Below are positions 45,901-55,105 of a stretch of DNA of 64,000 nucleotides, in pieces. Under the pieces are notes generated by a model. The model did no database searches. It saw only the letters and a program-made list of their open reading frames with translations, and was not told where the DNA came from. The stretch lies in assembly GCA_029255685.2 (NCBI GenBank), contig CM055313.2, positions 26,017,079 through 26,081,078 on the forward strand. Direction: 5' to 3'. The stretch is from Silene conica. Lineage: Eukaryota > Streptophyta > Magnoliopsida > Caryophyllales > Caryophyllaceae. How positions within the stretch are numbered: position 1 is the stretch's first letter; each line of letters opens with the position of its first letter. A program made the position numbers and the translations under genes.

Positions 45901-47027
45901 ATTACGTATGTTCCCTTCGAGACTGCAGCCACACGTGCTCCATTCCCGACACGCAGGTCCACCTCACCCTTGATTAGCGGTTCTTGGTTTCGGAGGCCCT
46001 GCACATGATTACATAGATGAGAACCACAACCAGTATCAAGTACCCAAGTTCCGCAACTTGCGTGGTTAATCTCAATCATGTGAATAAAAGAAGAAGAAGA
46101 CATACCAACAGGAGTAACACGGCCTGCTTTAATGTCCTCGCGATACACGGGGCATGAGCGCCTCCAATGCCCAGTCTTGTGGCAATGGTGACATTCCATG
46201 CTTGTATCCTTGCTCTTTGTCTTGCCTTGTGAGTTGCTCGACTCACCAGGCCCACTCTTAGCAAATCCTGGTTTCTTGAACCTGGGCTTACCTACCGCTA
46301 GGTCGCCCTGAGCTTTAGCCTTCCCTTTACCTTTCCCCTTACTGGAGATCATGAGAACATCCTGCTTAAGACTCCCACTCAACTTAAGATCCTTCTCAGT
46401 CTGTACGAGAAGGGAGTGGAGCTCATGGGGAGTCTTCTTCATGTCGTTCATGTAGTAGTTGGCCCTAAAGAGGGCGAACCCATCATGAAGCGAATGAAGC
46501 ATGCGATCAACGATGATGTTCTCACTGATCTTGCAGTTTAGGGACTCCAGTTTCTCGATATTCTCAATCATGTTGAGAATATGTGGGCTAACAGCTTGGC
46601 CCTTCTGGAGTTTCGCCTCAAAGAAGCGACAGGTATGCTCATAAGAAACGATTCTCGGAGCCTTGGAGAATTCGTTAGTGAGCGTGGTGAAAATCTTGTT
46701 TGCACCATGGGTTATGAAGCGTCTTTGCAAATTAGATTCCATTGCATAGATGAGTACGTTCTTTATCGCACCCGCTTCCATAATGAAATCGCTATGAGCG
46801 CGAATTTCGTTGGCTCTAGCTCCAGTTCCTGGGTGTGGCGGAATGGGCTCAGTTAAGAACTTGAGCTTTCCGTCAGCAATGGCAGCATTCCGTAGTGCTG
46901 CCTCCCAGTCAGAGAAGTTTGACCCATCATTCCTCAGTCTAGTTGACTGATTCATGGAGTCCATGAAGGCTTTTAGCCAGGATTCACGTGCTAGCTTGGC
47001 ACTTGGCATTGGGTCTTCACCAGCCAT
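42996..47027 (-). CDS. Copia gag-pol polyprotein, full length
   Basis: 1343 residues in one frame. Order: gag (UBN2-type, about 20-230), CCHC knuckle (C279, C282, H287, C292), protease (Asp331-Thr-Gly), integrase zinc motif and core (HTDVCGP, then FTDDLSRYGYVY, later GTPQLNGVSERRNRT), reverse transcriptase (YVDD at about 1015-1018), and RNase H (GYADASF, the TTESEYYAASEAAKEAIW stretch, YCDNSGAI). It ends ...HSMGIGCVPKL. All key motifs are intact, so it could be autonomous. Start chosen at MAGEDPMPSA, homologous to the gag start of the second element. Copia elements make gag and pol from one frame, as here. Confidence 0.95.
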   Translation of the reverse strand: MAGEDPMPSAKLARESWLKAFMDSMNQSTRLRNDGSNFSDWEAALRNAAIADGKLKFLTEPIPPHPGTGARANEIRAHSDFIMEAGAIKNVLIYAMESNLQRRFITHGANKIFTTLTNEFSKAPRIVSYEHTCRFFEAKLQKGQAVSPHILNMIENIEKLESLNCKISENIIVDRMLHSLHDGFALFRANYYMNDMKKTPHELHSLLVQTEKDLKLSGSLKQDVLMISSKGKGKGKAKAQGDLAVGKPRFKKPGFAKSGPGESSNSQGKTKSKDTSMECHHCHKTGHWRRSCPVYREDIKAGRVTPVGMSSSSFIHMIEINHASCGTWVLDTGCGSHLCNHVQGLRNQEPLIKGEVDLRVGNGARVAAVSKGTYVIQLPSGFELFLYNCYYVPSLSKNIISVSALDKLGFSFVIENNSCIFSLHNMIYGKAVSMNGIYVLDQTTEILHVNNKRIKVGDKDQTYLWHCRMGHINEKRVKQLIQNGAISPFDFESYGTCESCLIGKMTRISFKGVGMRAADLLGLIHTDVCGPMSINAREGYRYFITFTDDLSRYGYVYLMKHKSESFDKFKEYQNRVQNQLGRKIKALRSDRGGEYLSREFDQHLKDCGIVLQLTPPGTPQLNGVSERRNRTLLDMVRSMMSHTVVPDSLWGYALLSDALILNRSPSKAVDKTPFELWKGTVPNLSFIRVWGCEAYVKWRHEDKLGPRSVKTYFIGYPKGTFGHYFYSPTEQRVFVAASATFLEKEFLENKSSNRTFELSEVQEPTTEQPLEETVPSTEVAVDIPEEPRRSGRVSIPPDRYIGMVEEHDTDDVLLLEGNEPTTYKGAMTSSDSKLWLEAMQSEMDSMFENNVWDLVDLPAKVRPLQCKWLYKIKHVVEGQQDIHKARLVAKGFTQVPGLHYDEIFAPVVMLRSIRIILAIAAFHDYEIWQMDVKTAFLNGYLEEELYMVQPEGFIDPAHPKKVCKLKRSIYGLKQASRSWNHRFDQVIKENGFIRSVEEPCLYIKSSGSKIVFLVLYVDDILLIGNDIPLLSSVKAWLKNHFQMKDLGEAQRILGIRIYRDRSRWMLSLSQESYIEKILERFSMTNSKKGFLPMTPGLHLSKTQEAKSVEEKERMSRIPYASAIGSIMYAMICTRPDVAYALSMTSRFQAHPGEPHWMAVKNILKYLRRTKDWGLTYGGDSTLCATGYADASFQTDRDDSKSQSGFVFTLNGAAVSWKSSKQSVTADSTTESEYYAASEAAKEAIWMRQFLQGLSVVPSSNDPITVYCDNSGAIFQAKEHKSSSKARHVQRKAHLIRDYVEQKEIFIEKIATDDNIADPLTKALPRDKHEGHIHSMGIGCVPKL

Positions 47028-48759
47028 TTTAGATTTACAGCAGTTTTAATGAACGTGTTCTACACTGAAAAGAAGATAAAACAAAACCATATAAGCAACT
47101 TATTGTTGTGATTTAAGTCTATATTAAATTGAATTTAAACTCGTAGACTCATGCATTTATATAATTGATCTCCCTCAAGAATTATATAAACGATCCCAAG
47201 ACTCAATTTCCGTATATTGATAAGCCCACAGTTTGGCTAATTCCAATCGTTGGAACTCTTGGTCGATAGATTTCCGTAAATCCTATCTATTAGTCCATCT
47301 CAGTCACTGGAATATTATCGAGTGACCATGATGTTGAGATAAAATAAATCATCTGTTCCCACTTACCCGACGTAGAAGGGGTCATATTATGCCTACCGAC
47401 GAAGAAGGGATTCATGGGAGGCTGATTTATAAAGACTAATCTCAATTTTTGGTTATACGAGGAAGACCCCATCAACTCTTATTTATCCATATTTAAGTGA
47501 ACTAAAAACTAGCATTTGCGTGAATGAATTAAATAAAGTGATGGCTTTGCAATTGACATGTGACATCTGTATTGTCACAGAAAACTAACGCGTGACCTCT
47601 ACATGAGTCAGTTTTCAGGCATGATATAGGTGGTTTGGTTTTTAGGCGGAATATGATGCAAGCTATTATCGATGAAAGCGTAAAGATAAATGCAATAAAC
47701 GTAAATAAAAGTCCTAGTGTGGCCTATCCTACCAAAATAAACATAAAACAACTTGGAATCCACCGTTGGACCCTAGAAGCTTGTCTTGATGTTCTATCTT
47801 GGTCCTTGCAGCGGGAGTGAGCATCCGGTCTCCGTCTTGTCTTTGGTCTTCACAAAATTACTAATTTAAATTACAAAAGTAATCCTAGATACATTCTAAT
47901 TTAAATACAAAAGTAATTACATGGCAAAAACCCAAAACGGAGATTCAAGATCTCAAAATTACAAGCAAGATCGTGTCCCATCATTACGGTGACACAATCT
48001 TCTAAGGCCACACTAAGTTACAACCGTTTGCAAAAATTAAATACGTTATTGAAAGCATTCAATGCATTCACAAGACGATAAATAAAATGCATCAACTAAA
48101 AACAATTTATACATGACATAATACCGTTATTATGATTAATAAATTTATACCAAACCACCTTTTAGGATTAAAATTAAGTGACTATACCGTTTTAATCACC
48201 AATTTTAATAAACATATAATCCATTATTTTAAACCGTTTTAAAACAATATGTATCAAACGAGGGTGAACCGTTTCACTAAATAATATACTATTTCCGTAT
48301 ACAGTATATTATTTTAAGCCATGTGAAAATAAGAAAACAAGTTATTTTCGAAAATAAACACCCCGAAACGAGAGCACTCGATCGAGTAACAGGGGCACTC
48401 GATCGAGTGTCAGGGTCACTCGATCGAGTGCAGCATGGCTCGATCGAGTGGCTCGAAAAATTGCAAATCGCTGCACTTTTAAATTAAAACGAGTTTATAA
48501 CTTGGATTTAAAACTTGTAAATCATATATAAACAACAACAAAAGATTTACATATTGCTAAAAATATCGATTAATTAACAATATGCAAATTATAATCGAAA
48601 AACAAGATCGATTTCTCACAAAAATCACACGCACAAGCCTTGTACGAGGGCACTCGATCGAGTGCAACAGGGACTCGATCGAGTGCCTAGGCAGATTGCA
48701 CGGTTTTCAACAATTTTAAAACTTATGAAAGACACAATTGTAAAATTTTCATGGCCTAA
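47028..48759 (-). other. leader of the intact Copia
   Basis: About 1.7 kb between primer site and gag with no long frame. It holds two clusters of the CTCGATCGAG palindrome. The portion nearest gag is shared with the other two Copia elements in the window (TGGCCTATCCTACC, TTGGAATCCA). Confidence 0.7.
48377..48683. repeat. CTCGATCGAG palindrome cluster 2 (Copia leader)
   Basis: Six perfect sites at 48377, 48398, 48419, 48439, 48653 and 48674. Spacings within groups are 21, 21, 20 and 21 bp. Most are the 12-bp form ACTCGATCGAGT. Confidence 0.92.
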
Positions 48760-48772
48760 GGCTCTGATACCA
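48760..48772 (-). other. primer binding site, tRNA-iMet
   Basis: On the minus strand TGGTATCAGAGCC follows the 5' LTR after two bases, the standard Copia primer site. Confidence 0.9.
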
Positions 48773-48774
48773 CT

Positions 48775-49847
48775 TGCGGGGAATAAAACGCGTATTCACC
48801 CTAAATTTGCAGGATTATAATGAAATATGCAATTGTGAATATCGTCATAAGATTAAAAACATGAGAAAAGAAGTACAACCTTTAGTCCTCGCGCAAAAGG
48901 CCTAAGAACAGGAATTAATGCAAATTCCCTCCTATAACTTGCACCCAAGACTTAGTTTGAGACGTGGCCGCGTGTGCTAGAAATCCTCTCCAATTGCCTT
49001 GCAATATAGGGAGAGCCCTTGAGGTTTTAGATGTGAGATCTGAGGTTTTGGGAGAAGAATGCTCTCAAACCCTAATTTTACTTGAGAATTATGTTACAGT
49101 GCAACAATAGTAGTCGATATAAGGAGAAGGACTCTCCTTATATACTACATATATGGCCGGCCGAAATTGGGGTTTGGTAGGAGTGGGCTTTCCACTCTTA
49201 CCTTATCCCAATGCGTGATTCGACCCAATTTAGCTATTATTTATTCGCGGGTTTAATTTATAAATCGTAACATGTTATCAGTTATTAATAAGTCGATATA
49301 TTAATAATGGTCTGATAAAATACGATATTGTATAATTACCTAAATTAATATAACTGTTTATATTAATTTGCGAATATAATATTTAATTAAATATAACTGT
49401 TTATATTTAATTTACGAATTAATCTTGTAATCCGTATTAGCTAAAATTATTTAATCCGTATTAAATAATAATTCTCAACATCTTATTGACTAATTTAATA
49501 GTCAATCCCTCTGACTAACCGTTTAGTCATATCCGGCAAAATGTGACTGTATTTTCATACCTTCACATCTCTCAAACGTGTCCTATAGGTGTGACGTATA
49601 GGGACCAGTTGACCACCGCCATCCGTATGACAATAACGTCAAACTTATCTAGCAAGCCAACCGTTATTGATAAACGTGGATCAACTGGTAATAATACAGA
49701 AGTATGCCCTTGTGATCCTTAAAGAGATTTAATAAGTCATTGTACTTAATTGTCAAGGACACCAGCCCCAACAATCTCCCACTTGTCCGTACAAGGGTAT
49801 GTTCAATGACGTTATCACACTACATGTGGAGGACACAATCTCCAACA
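48775..49847 (-). repeat. 5' LTR of the intact Copia
   Basis: 1073 bp, two substitutions from the 3' LTR. Contains TATA-like AT-rich segments, but no promoter can be fixed by eye. Confidence 0.92.
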
Positions 49848-49852
49848 GTCTG

Positions 49853-51535
49853 GGGGTACCCGCCATCTGGGTATCGGTAAAAAGAGGGGTGAGGACCACT
49901 GAGAGGTCGGAATGTGCCAGTGCGCATCCTCGCGTCGTAATCTGGAAAGCTGACCAAGGCAAGGTCCCTCTGAAGAATGGACTGGGCCCTGAGAAGCTCA
50001 AAAAGTAGAGGATCACGGTACCCCCGGTCTGCGGCCGACGGTACCTCAAAAATAGGAGGTAAAATGAAATGCGCGGGAAAGCTTGGGGTGGATGATGATG
50101 AAGAAGGGGTGGTGAAAGGTGAAGGTGAAGGTGTGGGTGTAGGTGTAGGTGTAGGAATGATGGTGGTGTGTGTAGTGGTATGAGAGGTGGTCGGCTGAGA
50201 GGATGAAGATGGTCGTGATGACGGTGAAGGTCGGGGACGTGAAGTGTCTCTGACCTCTCTCTCAGGTGAGGTGCGCTTCCTCTTGGAAGAGGAAGGAGTG
50301 AAAGAGATGCGGTAGGAGGGTGGGTCTAGTCTAGGCCCCTCAGCAGTGGTGAGAGGGGTGAGTTCAGGTAACGAGTCAGAGGGGAGGACTACTGTAGGTG
50401 ACCCAGCAATCCTCCAAGTCTGGCGATCAGCGTGAGCAAACCAGGTCAACTAGACCATGGAAGCTATACAAATGTATCTATAGTCGGTGATAGGCTCACC
50501 ACCAAGCAAAGTCTCGAAAATGTATCTGTATATCCTGGTGACAAGTCCACCGCCTACGATAGCGCCAGTGACTCTGCGACCTATGTCGCCTAGATGGGTA
50601 GCCACGAGGTAGGCTATGTTAAGGACAAAAGGGGTACCACTGTCAATGTTCAGGTACCCCGCGACTATGGCCAACTCAGGGTTACAGATGTTGTTTGGCT
50701 CAGGTCGCGCAAAGATGGTCTCTCCTAGAAAGCGGAGGAAAATACGAACTACAGGACTGTGGACGTGGGCGACCCTTCGGTTAGCGAAAGGTACGTGTGA
50801 AAGGGCATCCCACATCTCTGGAACCAAGTTCCTGGGTGGTCTCAGGTGTCCGTCACTAGCTAGCCCCAAAACCTGTCCAAACCTAGCTAAGGTCCAGGCA
50901 TACGACTCATTTCTGAGTCTAAAGTGAATACATGGCTCAGTCGGGTGTTTCAGAAATGTGTCAGCAGAAAAAGAGTAGGAGCTGAAAAACTCCAAAGTGG
51001 GTACTCGGTAGGTCGCCTCAGACATGGTCGCCAACCCAACCTTCCCCGTACCAGTCAAAAGGTCAACTAGGGGCCTAAGCAATCCTAGTCTCTCTAAGTC
51101 TGGACGATACAAAAACCTACTGCCACGGATAACATTTTCAACTAGAGCCTCCATCTGATCTCTCTGATCAGTGTCGGCGAATATTACCTCGGGGATTTCC
51201 TCGAGTGAGGGAATAGCAGGTGGAGCTGGTGGGCGAGGAGCACGTCGAGGTGGCATGCCGAATACCGACTTTTGTCCTTTCTGCCCTAGAACAAGAACTT
51301 TCTCCTTCCCTTTATCAGTTGAGGAAGAAGAACTGACTGGTGTCATGGTTGTGACGGAGGTGGCTTGGTAGGTTGTAGTGTCTGGTGGCGGTGGTCGGAC
51401 AGGAGCTGGAACACGGGGTGTGGCAACCATTAGAGCGGAGGAGGTTGCTGCAGCAGTGGAGAAAGGAGCACGAGCGGCTGCCGTGGCTGCTACTGTGGTA
51501 TCGGTGGTAGCTACGGTGGTCGCTTTCCCGTCCAT
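49853..51535 (-). pseudogene. Athila-type ORF, nonsense-broken and interrupted
   Basis: 361 codons run from MDGKATTVATTDTT to a TAG (50450-50452). The same frame then continues for about 200 codons to the Copia insertion and about 63 more beyond it (40937-41129). The N-terminal ~110 residues are Ala/Pro/Thr-rich. The central part (RVPTLEFFSSYSF, then RFGQVLGLASDGHLRPP, later RIFLRFLGETIF) resembles the Athila ORF-1/plant transposon-type domain. The C-terminal third is Ser/Pro/Thr-rich, then acidic. The TAG could be a C-to-T change of CAG, or a readthrough stop. Function unknown in all relatives I know. Confidence 0.65.
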
Positions 51536-51835
51536 TTTTGGACGATTATAGGGACGATTAGAGCAAGAAAATCACAAATTAACAACCAAAATTCGAAATA
51601 CTCAAACGAACAAACCCTAGGTTTCGAAAATCGCGAATTACTCGAAATTAGGTTTGAAAATGATGGGGCTTTCACTCGATTACTTGAATTAAGGTGATAA
51701 CAAGCAAGATTATGTGAATTGATTATTGAACAACTAAGAAAATGAGAGGAATCGAAAAGAGGGAGGTGCGAAAAACTGAAATCGAAGGAAATGAGGGAGC
51801 ATCAAGGACTTCCTTTATAAATAGGCTGAGAGTTG

Positions 51836-51921
51836 CTCGATCGAGTTCTGAGAACTGCTCGATCGAGTAACTCACTTAAGGCATTTCTGCTCGATCGAGT
51901 ACTGAGGTCCACTCGATCGAG
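51836..51921. repeat. CTCGATCGAG palindrome cluster 3
   Basis: Four perfect sites at 51836, 51858, 51890 and 51912 (spacings 22, 32, 22), about 300 bp upstream of the Athila-type ORF on the coding strand. A TTTATAAATA word sits beside the cluster (about 51814-51823), so this could be an internal promoter region. Confidence 0.9.
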
Positions 51922-52167
51922 TGGTTTTCAGCTGTAACAACCCGACCCGCCACCGTCGTAACACAACCCCAATAAGATGGGATGTGTACCTTTGGGCCAA
52001 ATACTTGTCCTCACTTAAGCCCAAAAGCACAAGGCCTTGTTAGTAAGTGGTCGGTGGAAGTTATTATAAACATATCACAATCCTCACATTCTACCAATGT
52101 GGGACAAATCTCCTCTCATACTCATGGGGTGTTACATCAGCTCTAAGCTTCCCTCGAATGAGTTCTC

Positions 52168-52249
52168 CTCGATCGAGCTCTTACAAACTCGATCGAGTAT
52201 TTCTTCGCTGGTGATCATTCGATCGAGCACATTACAGAGCTCGATCGAG
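52168..52249. repeat. CTCGATCGAG palindrome cluster 4
   Basis: Four sites at 52168, 52188, 52218 and 52240 (spacings 20, 30, 22); the third begins TTCGATCGAG. Confidence 0.9.
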
Positions 52250-52538
52250 GCTTTTCTTCTGCGAAGCTTTGTCAACTCCTCGACTCTTCTGTTTCCGACT
52301 CTTTTTCTTTGTTCTTTCCCGGTTCAATCCGGCATAAGTTGACCAAACACTACAAACGTACAAAAAACCACAAAAATTGTCTCGGATTCACACATAGTCT
52401 TATTCTACCTACGGAGTAATACTAAAAAGTCTACGGATCAAGCATAAAAAAGTAGTCTAAGTAAAAAAAAGCAGTAAACTGTCTATTACAATTTGCACGG
52501 GGTTGCAAACCCGGCTTATAAGTTCAGAAATCAAATGT

Positions 52539-53378
52539 TCATTGCCCAGGACAGGGCTGTTGACTGAACGCGATTACTTCGGCGGTCATCCAATTCTCCA
52601 TTAGCCTCCACAGTACGGCAATGGTAAAACAACAGTTCATTGTACTCTGGATTAGGTCACTATCAGCCCTCCTTTGCGGCCTAGTCTTGTGCGGAACGTG
52701 GTCGTCAAATCTTCCTCCAGGGTCTATTAATTTGTCTAAACCTGTATAAGAAGAAACAAGACGATATTCCTCCAGGTTGCTCCGAAACAGGGGCGGAGGC
52801 GTTAATCTGACAGCAAAATTCAATTCAATGCACGGTGACGAACAAAAACTATTGGCAATGACGAAAGAGAAAACATTACCCTTAATCGGATAGAGGTAGT
52901 TTGAGATTACCGCCTTATCATTGTTCGGAATAGGTGAAACTATCGAATGATTGCTTTTGACTGGCACGGCGTTCGATCGACTCTGCGTAGTACTTGATGG
53001 AGTGCTTTCTGCAACAGAACTACTCGTTCGAACAACAAGTTCACTCGATCGAATATGAAGGATGCTCGATCGAATAACTTCTTCCGTAGCTTCACTCGAT
53101 CGAGTACCATCATCACTCGATCGAGTATTCTCCTTGCTAGGATACCTCGATCGAACGCTGTCTTCAGCTCGATCGACCAATAGTGCATCCCGTTCATTCG
53201 ATTGGGCACAGTCGTCCATTTGTTCAGTTTCCTCTCCGTTTTCTGATCCGTCCTCCATGAAGTCAGGATTTTCATTGTCAACGTTGGAATGGTAAGGTTG
53301 TGCATCAAACATATCATCGTCGTCATCCAAGTCTATCCATCGAGCGAGTGGGATAGCTTGAATGTTCTCCTTTTCCAT
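52539..53378 (-). CDS. acidic ORF of the Athila-like element, unknown
   Basis: 279 codons starting MEKENIQAIPLARWIDL. Residues 18-70 are rich in Asp/Glu, residues 70-140 rich in Ser/Arg and encoded by the palindrome cluster; the rest has no motif I recognise. The Ser/Arg part is probably a by-product of the DNA repeat (GATCGA read as RSS or RSI). It may be a gag remnant. Whether it is translated is unknown. Confidence 0.4.
   Translation of the reverse strand: MEKENIQAIPLARWIDLDDDDDMFDAQPYHSNVDNENPDFMEDGSENGEETEQMDDCAQSNERDALLVDRAEDSVRSRYPSKENTRSSDDGTRSSEATEEVIRSSILHIRSSELVVRTSSSVAESTPSSTTQSRSNAVPVKSNHSIVSPIPNNDKAVISNYLYPIKGNVFSFVIANSFCSSPCIELNFAVRLTPPPLFRSNLEEYRLVSSYTGLDKLIDPGGRFDDHVPHKTRPQRRADSDLIQSTMNCCFTIAVLWRLMENWMTAEVIAFSQQPCPGQ
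52972..53177. repeat. CTCGATCGAG palindrome cluster 5 (inside an ORF)
   Basis: Eight sites, some imperfect, at 52972, 53023, 53044, 53065, 53095, 53116, 53146 and 53168. Spacings 51, 21, 21, 30, 21, 30, 22. Deviating sites include TTCGATCGAC and CTCGTTCGAA, so this cluster looks the oldest. Confidence 0.88.
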
Positions 53379-53517
53379 TTCTTATGCTTGCTCTACGTAA
53401 AGAAAGAATTCCTCCCATATCTTCCTCGTCCTCGTCGTCGCTATCGACCAGTTGAGGGCCAGCTGTTACTTGGTCGGACATGTTTTCTTCCTCCGACACT
53501 AGCTGAGCAATCTGAAA

Positions 53518-53742
53518 CTAGAGATGTTTGATTGATGCATCCTTCGCCTTCTCACTTTTCTGAATTTGAACTGCTAAGGCCTCAATGATGGACCTTATCT
53601 CGCTAATCTCCTCAGAGTAACCTAGTTTATGCTGTTGATAAGCATAAACTCGGTCACGCTCTGCCAGACAACAAACTGCGTCGTGTCCTGTGCAACCACA
53701 TCTTTCACAAATTGCCACCCGTTGTTCCACATAGCGGAACAT
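53518..53742 (-). pseudogene. gag relic with CCHC zinc knuckle
   Basis: 74 codons with C-x2-C-x4-H-x4-C (CERCGCTGHDAVCC) at residues 13-26, then a helical, charged tail. In Athila-type gag the knuckle lies after a long capsid region. Here it is only about 150 bp from the primer site, so the gag body has been deleted. Confidence 0.55.
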
Positions 53743-53890
53743 GGTGGCCTTCTCTCGAAATGCCGTGAAATAGACCTCTAAGACCTATCAAAACAACACT
53801 AGGGAAAGGGATAAGAACGGTCTTAAGGAATTAAGTGAAATTCCTTAAGACAAAATAAACTAACACAAAAACTTAAAAACCTATTGCCTC

Positions 53891-53906
53891 CCCGGCAACG
53901 GCGCCA
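53891..53906 (-). other. primer binding site, tRNA-Asp
   Basis: On the minus strand TGGCGCCGTTGCCGGG follows the 5' LTR. It is complementary to the 3' end of plant tRNA-Asp (…CCCGGCAACGGCGCCA), as used by Athila-type elements. Confidence 0.85.
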
Positions 53907-54035
53907 AAATTTGATGCGTGTCGTTTATGCACCAAAGATAACCTAGGTCTACTAACTGGAAGCTAGTGGAAGTAGGGTCGAATTCCACAGGGAGACACGG
54001 TCTTAAGTAGAGGTCAGTCTAAAAGTCACAGAATT

Positions 54036-54055
54036 GGGGGGGGGGGGGGGGGGGG
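54036..54055 (+). repeat. 20-base poly-G run
   Basis: Uninterrupted G20 on the plus strand (C20 in the sense of the element), flanked by AATT and TTTG. Prone to slippage and to quadruplex/i-motif structure; length may also be an assembly artefact. Confidence 0.85.
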
Positions 54056-54890
54056 TTTGTTTGAGTTTCTAAGACGGATATAGAAAAGAACTAAAAATAA
54101 AGATGAAAAAACGAGTTTCAAACAATAAAAAGAGGAATATGTCAGGATTCAAGTCGCCGCGGTAATTAATGTCACATAAATATTAGGTCAGTCGAAACAA
54201 TAACGAAGTGGGAACGATTAATATCCTTTCGGTCTGAAATCACCCTTAGACTCCCCTATCAATCTTTCGATCTCTAGATCGGTTACGTAAATCAACCTAA
54301 ACAAGCCTACCTACCAATCTTTCGATCCAGGTAAGGTTTTACTAGATAAACGGGTCTTCTGCATGCACTCATTTGACAAGTTTTATAAATATATTATTTA
54401 TGGGTGAACTTCGCCATAAGGACGACTAACATGCAATTCCTACGACATAACTACCGCGAGTTCCTTCATCCTAACATATTATGGGGATTAGCTACTCATG
54501 CTTTGGGGAACTAAACTAATAACAACAATAATAACAACATTCAACATTGCAAAATTAGGTAAATTGCTATAAATCATAAGACAATAAAAAAAAGAACAAT
54601 AAAATAAAAGAGAGAATATAAATTACAGTAATGGCGAAAAGGAAGAACAAGATCCGAATGCTTGAAAATGAGAAAAAAAACCTAAGTAGAATGTTTAGAT
54701 CTAAGTGATTGCTTCAGAAAATGCAAAAGTAAAAACTGAAAGAGTATAAGTGTTTGATGAAAAGTGAATAGTAAGTGAGATTGAATCCTCAAAAGTCTGC
54801 TAACCTAATCCTTAAATAAGGATTAGGTTAACCCTCTAAAAACTTAACCTAAAAACGGAAATAGCAAATCCGGTACGCTTAAGTGAGTTG

Positions 54891-55105
54891 CTCGATCGAG
54901 TGACTTAACCACTCGATCGAGTAGCTGTTCTTCAAAAAGAGCTCGATCGAGTAACTCCAAGCTGACAATTGCTCGATCGAGTAACTCTGGAAACCTCGAA
55001 GGTTGGGTCCTTCCTGCAGACTCCTCGATCGAGTACCAAATTGCTCGATCAAGGCTTTCTCCTCCTGCATCCACTCGATCGAGTTCTGGTGTTTACTCGA
55101 TCGAG
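54891..55105. repeat. CTCGATCGAG palindrome cluster 6 (5' LTR)
   Basis: Eight sites at 54891, 54912, 54942, 54972, 55024, 55044, 55073 and 55096. Spacings 21, 30, 30, 52, 20, 29, 23. One site is CTCGATCAAG. In the sense of the element they lie about 310-530 bp into the LTR, where U3 control sequence is expected. Confidence 0.92.

Larger units (their letters stand above)
41135..49847 (-). mobile_element. intact, young Ty1/copia retrotransposon
   Basis: Two 1073-bp LTRs (41135-42207, 48775-49847) differ at only two positions (about 41468 and 41519 against their partners). A 5-bp TSD GTCTG flanks the element (41130-41134, 49848-49852). A tRNA-iMet primer site, a polypurine tract and one unbroken gag-pol frame are present. 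The order and sequence style suggest the Angela/Tork side of Copia (inference). It sits inside the Athila-like ORF in the same orientation. Confidence 0.95.
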
